64,000 bases of DNA, from the NCBI RefSeq assembly GCF_000730565.1, contig NZ_BBIQ01000016.1, forward strand, positions 50,161 to 114,160, in the 5' to 3' direction. The notes under the pieces are model-generated. The model saw only the letters and a program-made list of their open reading frames with translations. It made no database searches and was not told the origin of the DNA. Position numbers and translations under genes: made by a program. Source of the DNA: Pseudomonas fulva NBRC 16637 = DSM 17717 (GTDB taxonomy: Bacteria > Pseudomonadota > Gammaproteobacteria > Pseudomonadales > Pseudomonadaceae). The first letter of the stretch is position 1. The number at the start of each line of letters is the position of its first letter. Below, in pieces: positions 16,107-25,036 of the stretch.

Positions 16107-16745
16107 TCAATCATCAGTGGTCTTGTGCTTGTATTCGCACAGGTCCTCGATTCGGCAACTGCCGCATCTGGGCTTACGGGCCTGACAGACATAGCGGCCA
16201 TGCAAGATCAGCCAATGGTGTGCGTCGAGCAAGTAATCCTTGGGGACGAACTTGAGCAGTTTTTTTTCCACCTCCAGCACCGTCTTGCCCGGGGCGATGC
16301 CTGTGCGATTGCTGACGCGGAAGATATGGGTATCCACAGCCATCGCCGGTTGGCCAAACGCCGTATTGAGCACTACGTTGGCTGTCTTGCGGCCCACGCC
16401 CGGCAAGGCTTCGAGGGCCTCGCGCGTGTCCGGCACCTGGCCGCCGTGCCGCTCAATGAGCAGACGACAGGCCGCGATGACGTTCTTAGCCTTGCTGTTG
16501 TAGAGCCCAATGGTCTTGATGTACTGGCTCAGTCCGTCGACACCCAGCGCGTAGATAGCCTCAGGGGTATTGGCGACTGGAAAAAGTCGCGCTGTCGCCT
16601 TGTTCACACCGACATCGGTGGACTGCGCGGAGAGGGTCACGGCTACCAGCAGCTCGAAGGGTGTGGTGTAAGCCAGCTCGGTTTTGGGTGTCGGGTTGTC
16701 TTCGTGCAGTCGACGGAAGATTTCTCGACGTTTGACGGCATTCAT
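16107..16745 (-). CDS. nth: endonuclease III (DNA glycosylase/AP lyase)
   Basis: Excises oxidised pyrimidines and cleaves the abasic site. The 212-residue HhH-GPD protein has the helix-hairpin-helix LPGVGRKTANVVL with the catalytic Lys, the catalytic Asp in VDTHIFRVSNR, and a C-terminal [4Fe-4S] loop C-X6-C-X2-C-X5-C (CQARKPRCGSCRIEDLC). I chose 16745 (MNAVKRREIF). It lies 126 bases downstream of metG on the same strand, behind stem-forming sequence at 16840-16866. Confidence 0.96.
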   Translation of the reverse strand: MNAVKRREIFRRLHEDNPTPKTELAYTTPFELLVAVTLSAQSTDVGVNKATARLFPVANTPEAIYALGVDGLSQYIKTIGLYNSKAKNVIAACRLLIERHGGQVPDTREALEALPGVGRKTANVVLNTAFGQPAMAVDTHIFRVSNRTGIAPGKTVLEVEKKLLKFVPKDYLLDAHHWLILHGRYVCQARKPRCGSCRIEDLCEYKHKTTDD

Positions 16746-16839
16746 GAATTGGCAGCGTTCCTGGAGAACGTGAGCAGTCACTTGGACGCGCCTGCTCTAG
16801 GCAAAGCGCAGCAGCCCGTGGCTGCGCGCCATTGTCGCA

Positions 16840-16866
16840 AGGCGGAGCCCAATGCAGGCTCCGCTT
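16840..16866 (-). terminator. hairpin after metG
   Basis: Between metG (stop 16872) and nth the minus strand contains GCGGAGCC-TGCATT-GGGCTCCGC, a strong GC stem without a clear T-run. A second smaller stem (CGCAGCC...GGCTGCG) follows. These would reduce metG readthrough into nth. Confidence 0.5.
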
Positions 16867-16871
16867 GTGGG

Positions 16872-18914
16872 TCACTTGATGCGCTGACCGGGCTTGGCGC
16901 CGCTGTCGGGGCTGAGCAAGTAGATTTCTTCACCGCCAGGGCCAGCGGCCATCACCATCCCTTCAGAGACGCCAAAACGCATTTTGCGTGGCTTGAGGTT
17001 GGCGACCATCATGGTCAGCCGGCCTTCGAGCTGGGCGGGATCAGGGTAGGCAGACTTGATGCCGGAGAAAACGTTACGGCGTTCATCACCGATGTCCAGG
17101 GTCAATTGCAGCAGCTTGTCAGCACCCGGTACGGCTTCGGCCTTGACGATCAATGCCACGCGCAGGTCGACAGCGGCAAAGGTATCGAAGTCGACTTCCG
17201 CCGACAGCGGGTCCTTGTGCAGCTCGCCATTACCCACAGGTGCCTTGGGCTCCTCGGCGGCCAGCAGGTCTTCCTTGCTGGCCGCGATCATGTCTTGCAC
17301 CTTGGCAGGCTCGATGCGGCTGAGCAGGGCCTTGAACGGGTTGAGCGTGTGATTTTCCAGGCGAGAGCGGTGATCGTCCCAGGTCAACGGTGCGACATTC
17401 AGGAAGGCCTCGGCATCGGCCGCCAGCACGGGCAGCACAGGCTTGAGGAAAATCACCAGTTGGCGGAACAGGTTGATGCCCTGAGCGCAAATGGCTTGCA
17501 CTTCATCCTGCTTGCCCTCCTGCTTGGCCAGCGACCAGGGCGCCTTGTCGGCGATCCAGGCATTGGCACGGTCGGCCAGTGCCATGATCTCGCGCATGGC
17601 GCGTGCGAAGTCGCGGCCCTCGTAGGCCTCGGCGATGGACGGCGCAGCTGCCTGGAAGGCTTCTGTCAGCTCTGGCGCCGCATCACCGGCCACCATCACG
17701 CCGCCATTGCCTTTGTGGATGAACCCGGCACACCGGCTGGCGATGTTGACCACCTTGCCCACCAGGTCGGAGTTGACCTTCTGCACGAAGTCTTCGAGAT
17801 TCAGGTCCAGGTCATCGACCCCGCGACCAAGCTTGGCTGCGTAGTAGTAGCGCAGGTATTCGGGTTGCAGATGGTCGAGGTAGGTACGGGCCTTGATGAA
17901 CGTGCCCCGCGACTTGGACATCTTCGCACCGTTGACGGTGAGGTAGCCGTGCACGTTGACCGCGGTCGGCTTGCGCAAGCCCGCACCTTCGAGCATGGCG
18001 GGCCAGAACAGGGCGTGGAAGTTGACGATGTCCTTGCCGATGAAGTGGTAAAGCTCGGCGGTGGAGCCTTGGTTCCAGAAGGCGTCGAAGTCCAGGTCCG
18101 GGCGGCGCGCGCACAGGTTCTTGAAGCTCGCCATGTAACCGATTGGCGCGTCCAGCCAGACGTAGAAGTACTTGCCAGGCTCGCCAGGGATCTCGAAACC
18201 GAAGTAGGGCGCATCGCGGGAGATATCCCACTCCTGCAGGCCGGCATCCAGCCATTCGGCGAGCTTGTTGGCCACGGCGTCCTGCAACGTTCCGCTGCGC
18301 GTCCACTGCTGGAGCATGGCCTGGAAGTCGGGCAGTTTGAAGAAGAAGTGCTGGGAGTCGCGCAGCACCGGTGTAGCACCTGAAATGGCAGACTTGGGGT
18401 CTTTCAATTCGGTCGGTGCATAGGTCGCGCCGCATTTTTCGCAGTTATCGCCATACTGGTCTTCGGCCGCGCACTTCGGGCAGGTGCCTTTGATGAAGCG
18501 GTCTGCCAGGAACATGCCCTTTTCAGGGTCGAAGTATTGGGTCACCGAGCGGGTAGAGATGTGCCCCGCCTCGCGCAGTCGGGTATAGATCATGCCCGAC
18601 AGCTCACGGTTTTCTTCGCTATGGGTGGAGTGGAAATTATCGAAGTCCACCAGGAAGTCAGCAAAGTCGGCGCTGTGCTCAGCTTGTACGTTGGCGATCA
18701 GTTGCTCTGGCGTGATGCCTTCCTTCTCGGCCCGCAGCATGATGGCCGAGCCGTGTGCATCATCGGCGCAGACATAGATGCACTGATTGCCGCGCAGCTT
18801 TTGAAAGCGGACCCACATGTCTGTCTGGATGTACTCGAGCATATGGCCAAGATGGATCGATCCATTGGCATAGGGCAAGGCGCTGGTGACGAGAATCTGA
18901 CGTGGCTCGGACAT
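16872..18914 (-). CDS. metG: methionyl-tRNA synthetase
   Basis: Charges tRNA(Met) and initiator tRNA. The 680-residue class I synthetase has ALPYANGSIHLGH (HIGH-type motif) at residues 14-26, a four-cysteine zinc knuckle (CPKC...CEKC, about 144-161), KMSKS near residue 333, and a C-terminal tRNA-binding/dimerisation domain from about 575 (FDTFAAVDLRVALIVKAEAV in part). Length fits the dimeric form with the tRBD appendix. Divergent from apbC. Confidence 0.97.
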   Translation of the reverse strand: MSEPRQILVTSALPYANGSIHLGHMLEYIQTDMWVRFQKLRGNQCIYVCADDAHGSAIMLRAEKEGITPEQLIANVQAEHSADFADFLVDFDNFHSTHSEENRELSGMIYTRLREAGHISTRSVTQYFDPEKGMFLADRFIKGTCPKCAAEDQYGDNCEKCGATYAPTELKDPKSAISGATPVLRDSQHFFFKLPDFQAMLQQWTRSGTLQDAVANKLAEWLDAGLQEWDISRDAPYFGFEIPGEPGKYFYVWLDAPIGYMASFKNLCARRPDLDFDAFWNQGSTAELYHFIGKDIVNFHALFWPAMLEGAGLRKPTAVNVHGYLTVNGAKMSKSRGTFIKARTYLDHLQPEYLRYYYAAKLGRGVDDLDLNLEDFVQKVNSDLVGKVVNIASRCAGFIHKGNGGVMVAGDAAPELTEAFQAAAPSIAEAYEGRDFARAMREIMALADRANAWIADKAPWSLAKQEGKQDEVQAICAQGINLFRQLVIFLKPVLPVLAADAEAFLNVAPLTWDDHRSRLENHTLNPFKALLSRIEPAKVQDMIAASKEDLLAAEEPKAPVGNGELHKDPLSAEVDFDTFAAVDLRVALIVKAEAVPGADKLLQLTLDIGDERRNVFSGIKSAYPDPAQLEGRLTMMVANLKPRKMRFGVSEGMVMAAGPGGEEIYLLSPDSGAKPGQRIK

Positions 18915-19071
18915 GGTGGCTCGGCTACTTATCTGGCGACGGGTGAAAATGAGGATGATCGGCCACTATAAAGGGCTGACGAATATATTTCACCCCGCGT
19001 ACGCATCTGCTGACGATTGACGGGTTAGGATAGGCGCTTGTTTTACATTCAGTTTGCCAACGGGAGTGTCC

Positions 19072-20166
19072 ATGAGTGCCCTCAATCGCGCCGCCATCGA
19101 AGCCGTGCTTCGCCAGTACACCGACCCCTATCTCGAGCAGGATCCGGTCACTGCCGGTTGCGTGAGTGCCATCGAAATCCAGAATGGGCGTGTCAGTGTA
19201 CAGATGCAGCTCGGCTACGCCGCAGGCCTGTTCAAGCAAGGCTGGGCGCAGGTGCTGGAAACTGCGATCGGTAACCTTGAGGGGGTGACCCACGCCCAGG
19301 TGAACATCGAGTGCGTGATTGCGGCCCACAAGGGCCAGGCTCAGGTGCCCGGCATGGCCAACGTCAAGAACGTCATCGCCGTGGCATCGGGCAAGGGCGG
19401 TGTAGGCAAATCCACCACTGCCGCCAATCTGGCGCTGGCACTGGCCCGCGAGGGTGCGCGCGTTGGCATTCTCGATGCGGATATCTATGGCCCCAGCCAA
19501 GGTGTGATGTTCGGCATCCCCGAAGGTACTCGGCCGCAGATTCGTGATCAGAAATGGTTCGTGCCTATCCAGGCCCATGGGGTCGAAGTGATGTCGATGG
19601 CATTCCTGACCGATGACAATACCCCCATGGTCTGGCGCGGCCCCATGGTTTCGGGTGCGCTGCTGCAGTTGGTAACCCAGACGGCGTGGAATGATCTCGA
19701 TTACCTGGTCATCGACATGCCGCCTGGCACTGGCGACATCCAGCTGACGCTGGCGCAGAAAGTGCCGGTTGCAGGTTCGGTCATCGTGACCACGCCGCAG
19801 GACCTGGCGCTGCTCGATGCCAGAAAAGGCGTGGAAATGTTCCGCAAGGTCAACATACCGGTGTTGGGCGTGGTCGAGAACATGGCCGTACACATCTGCT
19901 CCAATTGCGGCCATGCTGAGCACCTGTTCGGCGAAGGTGGCGGTGAGAAACTCGCCAGCCAGTACGGCGTCGATCTGCTGGCTTCGTTGCCGCTTTCGAT
20001 GTTGATTCGCGAGCAGGCCGACAACGGCAAGCCTACGGCTATCGCCGAGCCCGAGAGCCAGATCGCCATGGTGTACCAGGAGCTGGCACGCAAAGTAGGG
20101 GCGCGTATCGTACTGCGTGAAGCGGCAGCGCCAGCGATGCCGAGCATCACTATCAGCGAAGACTGA
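19072..20166 (+). CDS. apbC: iron-sulfur cluster carrier protein ApbC/Mrp
   Basis: A 364-residue P-loop NTPase that holds and transfers [4Fe-4S] clusters. The first about 90 residues form a MIP18/DUF59 domain. The deviant Walker A GKGGVGKSTTA is near residues 107-117, and the cluster-binding CXXC is in HICSNCGHAEHLF at about 275-287. GGGAG lies before ATG 19072; an ATG six codons upstream is less likely. Divergent from metG, the common Pseudomonas order. Confidence 0.95.
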   Translation: MSALNRAAIEAVLRQYTDPYLEQDPVTAGCVSAIEIQNGRVSVQMQLGYAAGLFKQGWAQVLETAIGNLEGVTHAQVNIECVIAAHKGQAQVPGMANVKNVIAVASGKGGVGKSTTAANLALALAREGARVGILDADIYGPSQGVMFGIPEGTRPQIRDQKWFVPIQAHGVEVMSMAFLTDDNTPMVWRGPMVSGALLQLVTQTAWNDLDYLVIDMPPGTGDIQLTLAQKVPVAGSVIVTTPQDLALLDARKGVEMFRKVNIPVLGVVENMAVHICSNCGHAEHLFGEGGGEKLASQYGVDLLASLPLSMLIREQADNGKPTAIAEPESQIAMVYQELARKVGARIVLREAAAPAMPSITISED

Positions 20167-20296
20167 TCAAGATCGGAGGGCGGCTCGGTGAGTCGCTCGT
20201 GCTGACGGGTCGTGGTTGTTGGAGGCCGATCCATGTTTAACGGGAGCCTTGACCACGGCCAGCATGCTCTGGCGCCTTCTGGCGAAATGACAGGCA

Positions 20297-20325
20297 TAAA
20301 AAAACCCGCCGAAGCGGGTTTTTTT
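20297..20325. terminator. bidirectional intrinsic terminator, apbC/csp
   Basis: AACCCGC-CGAA-GCGGGTT stem (20303-20320) with A-run and T-run on either side, between apbC (stop 20166) and the cold-shock gene (stop 20349). Confidence 0.9.
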
Positions 20326-20348
20326 GAAAGCTAGAAAGCTCGATCGAC

Positions 20349-20558
20349 TTAGGCGATCTGAACTTCTTCAGCCTGCATACCTTTCTGGCCGCGGGTAGCG
20401 ACGAAAGTAACAGCCTGGCCTTCTTTCAGGGTTTTGAAGCCGTCAGCTTGGATGGCTTTGAAGTGCACGAACAGGTCGTCGCCCGACTGAGGGGTGATGA
20501 AGCCGTAGCCTTTCTCATCGTTGAACCACTTGACGGTACCGCTTTGACGATTGGACAT
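20349..20558 (-). CDS. cold-shock domain protein (CspA family)
   Basis: A 69-residue single-stranded nucleic-acid-binding beta barrel. RNP1 KGYGFI (residues 16-21) and RNP2 LFVHF are intact. ATG 20558 has an excellent AAGGAG six bases upstream. Which Csp paralogue this is (CspA, CapB, CspD) cannot be told from length alone. It terminates at the shared hairpin. Confidence 0.95.
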   Translation of the reverse strand: MSNRQSGTVKWFNDEKGYGFITPQSGDDLFVHFKAIQADGFKTLKEGQAVTFVATRGQKGMQAEEVQIA

Positions 20559-20906
20559 TTTTCTGTCTCCTTGGACAATTTGATTTCGGTCAGGAAAAAC
20601 CCCGCCCGGGACTGAGCGCAAAGAGAGCAGAAAATTCAGCGATGGGCCGATCAGGATCGTGCATCAAACTAGAGATTCTCGGTGTCACGTGCAGCACAGT
20701 GGCAACACCTTACCCCACTTTGCCCAAGCTGCCAATGGCCAGACGCCTCTTTACCCGAAAAGAGATCGACGGCAGCTGCAAGCCACGCCTTGCGGGCACT
20801 GTAGCGGCAGCGGGCGGCAAACGCCGGATGGAACTTTGAAGAGCGCGCCGGGACCGGTAAGATGCGCGTCTATCTTTACCTTGCAGACTCTTCAGGACAT
20901 CCCGCC
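20559..20906. other. 348-base gene-free gap between csp and dcd
   Basis: Divergent regulatory region. The side next to csp is its leader, including a CCCGGGCGGGG-TTTTT stretch on the minus strand. On the plus strand TTGAAG-N16-TAAGAT (20836-20863) is a reasonable promoter for dcd. I see no convincing gene. Confidence 0.6.
20836..20863 (+). promoter_or_regulatory. predicted dcd promoter
   Basis: TTGAAG (20836-20841), 16-base spacer, TAAGAT (20858-20863), 43 bases ahead of the dcd start. Confidence 0.5.
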
Positions 20907-21473
20907 ATGAGCATCAAATCGGACAAGTGGATTCGCCGCATGGCGCAGGAACACGGCATGATCGAGCCGTTCGTCGAGCGCCAGGTGCGTGGCGAACAGG
21001 ATAACCGGGTCATCTCTTTCGGCGTTTCGAGCTACGGCTACGACGTGCGCTGCGCCGACGAATTCAAGGTCTTCACCAATATCAACTCGGCCACCGTCGA
21101 CCCGAAGAACTTCGATGCCGGCAGCTTCGTCGACATCAAGAGCGACGTGTGCATCATCCCGCCCAACTCCTTTGCACTGGCACGCACCGTGGAGTACTTC
21201 CGCATCCCGCGCGACGTGCTGACCATCTGCCTGGGCAAGAGCACCTATGCGCGTTGCGGCATCATCGTCAACGTGACCCCGCTGGAGCCTGAATGGGAAG
21301 GCCACGTGACGCTGGAGTTCTCCAACACCACCACGTTGCCGGCCAAGATCTACGCCAACGAAGGGGTGGCGCAGATGCTGTTCCTGCAGTCGGACGAGCC
21401 ATGTGAAGTGTCCTACCGGGACCGCGGCGGCAAGTATCAGGGCCAGCGTGGCGTCACCCTGCCACGTACCTGA
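20907..21473 (+). CDS. dcd: dCTP deaminase
   Basis: Deaminates dCTP to dUTP, the main route to dTMP in proteobacteria. The 188 residues fit the trimeric Dcd, with conserved IRRMAQEHGMIEPF at the N terminus, the GKSTYARCGI segment at about 110-119 and the catalytic-loop glutamate in NVTPLEPEWEGHVTLEF. AGGA precedes ATG 20907. Confidence 0.96.
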   Translation: MSIKSDKWIRRMAQEHGMIEPFVERQVRGEQDNRVISFGVSSYGYDVRCADEFKVFTNINSATVDPKNFDAGSFVDIKSDVCIIPPNSFALARTVEYFRIPRDVLTICLGKSTYARCGIIVNVTPLEPEWEGHVTLEFSNTTTLPAKIYANEGVAQMLFLQSDEPCEVSYRDRGGKYQGQRGVTLPRT

Positions 21474-21568
21474 CCGACAGGCGTTGGGAATTTCACTGCC
21501 TTTTGACACTCCAACCTGTAACCCTGCCGATTTGCATAAAGCGGGTCGGCTGTTGTCAGGAGGTGCCA

Positions 21569-21793
21569 ATGAAACTCCACCCAACGATCAGTGCGAAGTT
21601 GGCTGGCTTGCAGCCCAATCACATCGGGCTGCTGTCCTGGTCACTGCTGGCTGACCCATTGCCGATGAATGCTGGCGGTGTGCCAGGGCAGCCCGATCCG
21701 GACACGCCGCAGCCCGGCCAGCCGGGTGATACGCCCATGGAACCCGGTGAGCCTACCCTTCCCGATGAGCCGCCTCCGGCGCCCGTGGCCTGA
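21569..21793 (+). CDS. small proline-rich protein (74 aa)
   Basis: Unrecognised. ATG 21569 is preceded by a very strong TCAGGAGG site. The first half (MKLHPTISAKLAGLQPNHIG) is ordinary; the second half is acidic and proline-rich (GQPDPDTPQPGQPGDTP). No signal peptide or membrane segment. It sits between dcd and the convergent PdeM gene with only six bases between stop codons. The strong ribosome site and clean frame favour a real, disordered small protein. Confidence 0.65.
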   Translation: MKLHPTISAKLAGLQPNHIGLLSWSLLADPLPMNAGGVPGQPDPDTPQPGQPGDTPMEPGEPTLPDEPPPAPVA

Positions 21794-21799
21794 CGCATC

Positions 21800-22453
21800 T
21801 CATAGCGGCCATACCCGGCCGGCGCCCGCCAGATAGACCTGGCTGGTGCTGGCGGGCTCGATTTCCCAACCGCCCGTGAACTCCCCGAAAGCTGGCAACA
21901 GGCTGACGTGTTCGTCGATCAAAAAGCACGGCAGGCGAAGCCGTTGGCGGGCCCTGCCGCGCAATACGAATACCGGGTGGACGTGCCCTGAAAGCACCGT
22001 GAGCGTCGGATGCTCCTTGGGTTCGTGTTGCAGGGCAAATGGCTCCACCACATAAGGTTCATCCACCACGTCGATCCCCAGCTCCACGGGTGGATCCCCT
22101 GCGTTGCGGTCATGGTTGCCGCGTATCAGCACGATGCTCAACCCGGGGTGACGTGCTCGCCAGGCTTGCACCCGGGCCAGCGTAGCCGGCGCCCGCGCAG
22201 TACGGGCATGCAGGAAATCACCCAGCACGATCAGTCGCTCGCACTCATGTTCGGCAAGCAGTGTGTCGAGCCGGGCCAAGGTGGCTTCGGTAGTGCCTCT
22301 GGGAACGGGTTGGTGCAAGGCCCTGTAGCTCGCCGCCTTGCCGATGTGCACATCGGCCAGCAGCAAGGCCTTGCGGGCCGGCCAATACACGGCCTTGTCC
22401 GGAAGCAGCCAGAGTTTCTGCCCGGCCAGTTCGATGGCGCAATGTGTCGTCAT
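21800..22453 (-). CDS. pdeM: ligase-associated metallophosphoesterase PdeM (MPE)
   Basis: A 217-residue calcineurin-like phosphoesterase. The metal motifs are LLADVHIGKA (about residues 30-39), VLGDFLHAR, IRGNHDRN and LSGHVHPVF. The family is described as a manganese-dependent DNA nuclease encoded with Lhr-Core helicase, an ATP-dependent ligase and an MBL exonuclease. I chose start 22453 (MTTHCAIELAG). It is the last gene of a minus-strand repair cluster and lies 73 bases after the helicase stop. Confidence 0.9.
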   Translation of the reverse strand: MTTHCAIELAGQKLWLLPDKAVYWPARKALLLADVHIGKAASYRALHQPVPRGTTEATLARLDTLLAEHECERLIVLGDFLHARTARAPATLARVQAWRARHPGLSIVLIRGNHDRNAGDPPVELGIDVVDEPYVVEPFALQHEPKEHPTLTVLSGHVHPVFVLRGRARQRLRLPCFLIDEHVSLLPAFGEFTGGWEIEPASTSQVYLAGAGRVWPL

Positions 22454-22526
22454 GTGTGGATCGCCAGGCCGTCGATGGCAAGCGAGATAACCGCTGCCCC
22501 ATGAATGCGTTTGGTCGTTATCGGGT

Positions 22527-24971
22527 TCAACCTGCAATGCTCTCCAATTCCGCCACCATCCGCGCAATGCGGTCGGCCAGTTTTTCCGTGCTGAGGGTTT
22601 CACGCAGTCCTTCGACCAGCAGCGCGAACGCCAGCGGCCCGGTGCGCTCCATCACGCGCAAGTCCAGCCTGAGGTCGGTCAGCTTCAGTAGCTGGCCCCG
22701 AAGCCGATCGATTTCCAATTCTTCACTCAGTACCTCATCACGTGCCTGGCCCAGCAGCAGGTTGCCTGCATCGTGCTTGCGGAAGACCTCGTAGAACAGC
22801 CCGCTTGAGGCCTGGATCTGGCGCATGCTCTTTTGCGCCGCAGGATAGCCACCGAATACGAGCCCTGCGATCTGGGCGATTTCCCGGAACCGCCTCAATG
22901 CCATTTCCCCGGCATTGAGGCTGGCAAGCACATCCTCCAATAGATCTTCGGTACTCAACGCCCGGGGCAGGTAGCTGGCCCAATCCACCGGTCCAGGGCT
23001 AAGCAGCTCGAAGCCATAGTCGTTGACGGCGATGGAAACCGACAGCGGTTGCTCGCGGCTGACACGCCAGGCAATCAGGTTGGCCAGCCCCATGTTGGCC
23101 ATGCGCCCGGCAAAGGGGTACACGAACAGGTGCCAGCCCTGCCTGGACTTGAACGTCTCTGCAAGCAGGGTCCCTGTCGTCGGCAGCGCCGACCACTGGG
23201 CTTGTACCGTGAGCAATGGCCTTACTGCGCGCATTTCAGGGCTATCGAAGCGCCCGTGCGCGGCGGCGTCAAGTTGTTGCACCACAGCGTCGGCCAGTTC
23301 GCTGGAAAGTGGCATGCGCCCGCCGTTCCAGCGGGCCACCGCCGCCTTTCGCGCGTTACTGCGGCGTACATAGGCGGTCATGTTTTCCACGCGAACCAGC
23401 TCCAGCACGCGGCCGGCGAACACGAAGGTGTCCCCGGGCCTCAAGCGTGAGATGAACGCCTCTTCCACGCTGCCTAGGTTCTTGCCGCCACCGCCTTTGC
23501 TCCAGTATTTCAGGTGCAGCGAAGCGTCACTGACAATGGTGCCGATGCCCATCCGATGGCGGCGCGCCAAGCGCTCACTGGCAACCCGGTACAAGCCGTC
23601 GGGGTGCATTTCAACACGTTGATAGTCGGGGTAGGCGCTGAGCGAGCTGCCGCCATGGCAAACGAAGTCCAGTGCCCATTGCCACTGGCTGTCGCGCAGG
23701 TCGGCAAAGGCCCAGGTGCTGCGCACTTCAGCGAGCAGTTGCTGCGGATCGAACCCGCTGCCCAGGGCCATGCTGACCAGGTGCTGAACCAGTACATCCA
23801 TGCACAGGCGCGGCGACCGGCGGCCCTCCAGGTGGCCTGCCGCCAGGGCCTGACGCATGGCGGCGGCTTCCACCAGCTCCAGGCTGTGGGTGGGCACAAG
23901 GGTGATGCGCGAGCGCCGCCCAGGCGCATGCCCGGAACGCCCTGCGCGCTGCATCAAACGGGCGATCCCTTTTGCCGAACCGATCTGCAGGACGCGCTCG
24001 ACCGGCAGGAAGTCCACGCCCAGGTCCAGGCTCGATGTACAGACGACGGCTTTGAGCGTGCCTTCCTTGAGGCTGCGCTCGACCCAGTCGCGGGTGTCAC
24101 GTGCCAGGCTGGCGTGATGCAACGCAATCAGGCCCGCCCAGTCGGGGCGCTCTTCGAGCAGGGCCTGGTACCAGAGTTCGGCCTGCGCCCGGGTGTTGGT
24201 GAAGACCAGGCAACTGCTGCTGGCGTCGATTTCCCGGCTCACCTGCTTCAACATTTTTAGGCCGATATGCCCCGCCCATGGGAAGCGCTCGATGTGCTCG
24301 GGCACCAGGGTATCGACCTGCAGCACCTTGTCCTGGCGCCCGCGCACCAGCTGACCACCTTGGGGCAGCAACACGTCCAGGGCATGCTGCAGGTTGCCGA
24401 GGGTGGCCGACAACCCCCAGGTCGGCAGGCCAGGGTGCCAACGGCGCAGGCGGGCCAACGCCAGTTGCAGCTGAACCCCCCGCTTGTTGCCGAGCAGCTC
24501 GTGCCACTCATCGACCACCACCATGCGCAGCGTCGCGAAGTCATTGCTGGCCTGGGCTCGGGTCAGCAGCAGCGTCAGGCTTTCAGGTGTGGTGACCAGC
24601 ACGCTGGGCATGCGCCGGGCCTGGCGTGCGCGCTCGGCGCTGCCCGTGTCGCCGCTGCGCACGCCAACGCTCCAGGGCAGGCCCATCTCGTCGATAGGCG
24701 CCTGCAGCGCCCGAGCCGTATCGGCTGCCAGGGCGCGCATGGGGGTGATCCAGATGACCTGGAGTGGCGCCGCGTGACGCCCCTGGGCCTGGGCCTTGAA
24801 TGCCCGCAGGGCCGCCAGCCAGACCGCATACGTCTTGCCAGCGCCGGTGTTGGCATAAAGCAGGCCTGACTCCCCCCGCTCGACGGCGGCCCACACCTTG
24901 CGCTGGAAAGCGAACGGCTTCCAGCCGCGTTGAGCGAACCAGGCATTGGCAAGATCGGTGGTGGTGGGCAT
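22527..24971 (-). CDS. ligase-associated DEXH helicase (Lhr-Core)
   Basis: An 814-residue SF2 3'-5' DNA helicase, the Lhr-Core form lacking the long C-terminal extension of E. coli Lhr. Walker A NTGAGKTYA is near residue 42, the DEXH box VVDEWHELL near 150, motif VI QRAGRSGHAPGRRSRI near 345, then a winged-helix and Lhr-core beta-barrel domain. It translocates on single-stranded DNA and unwinds RNA:DNA hybrids in characterised relatives. It begins 65 bases after the M14 gene stop; the whole cluster probably shares transcription. Role: repair of damage with PdeM, ligase and exonuclease. Confidence 0.93.
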   Translation of the reverse strand: MPTTTDLANAWFAQRGWKPFAFQRKVWAAVERGESGLLYANTGAGKTYAVWLAALRAFKAQAQGRHAAPLQVIWITPMRALAADTARALQAPIDEMGLPWSVGVRSGDTGSAERARQARRMPSVLVTTPESLTLLLTRAQASNDFATLRMVVVDEWHELLGNKRGVQLQLALARLRRWHPGLPTWGLSATLGNLQHALDVLLPQGGQLVRGRQDKVLQVDTLVPEHIERFPWAGHIGLKMLKQVSREIDASSSCLVFTNTRAQAELWYQALLEERPDWAGLIALHHASLARDTRDWVERSLKEGTLKAVVCTSSLDLGVDFLPVERVLQIGSAKGIARLMQRAGRSGHAPGRRSRITLVPTHSLELVEAAAMRQALAAGHLEGRRSPRLCMDVLVQHLVSMALGSGFDPQQLLAEVRSTWAFADLRDSQWQWALDFVCHGGSSLSAYPDYQRVEMHPDGLYRVASERLARRHRMGIGTIVSDASLHLKYWSKGGGGKNLGSVEEAFISRLRPGDTFVFAGRVLELVRVENMTAYVRRSNARKAAVARWNGGRMPLSSELADAVVQQLDAAAHGRFDSPEMRAVRPLLTVQAQWSALPTTGTLLAETFKSRQGWHLFVYPFAGRMANMGLANLIAWRVSREQPLSVSIAVNDYGFELLSPGPVDWASYLPRALSTEDLLEDVLASLNAGEMALRRFREIAQIAGLVFGGYPAAQKSMRQIQASSGLFYEVFRKHDAGNLLLGQARDEVLSEELEIDRLRGQLLKLTDLRLDLRVMERTGPLAFALLVEGLRETLSTEKLADRIARMVAELESIAG

Positions 24972-25036
24972 CAGGCAGGCAGTCCCTCGAAGGCTGTGCT
25001 TCTAAAGACCACCGCTGCAAGGTATTGGTTTACTTG

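Noticed and set aside
16561..16875. 104-codon minus-strand frame between metG and nth
   Set aside because: Overlaps nth in another frame and crosses the hairpins; no recognisable Rnf or other family content.
16125..18383. 752-codon open frame on the plus strand opposite metG and nth
   Set aside because: Antisense to two well-conserved genes; no ribosome site and no family-like content. High GC gives long antisense frames.
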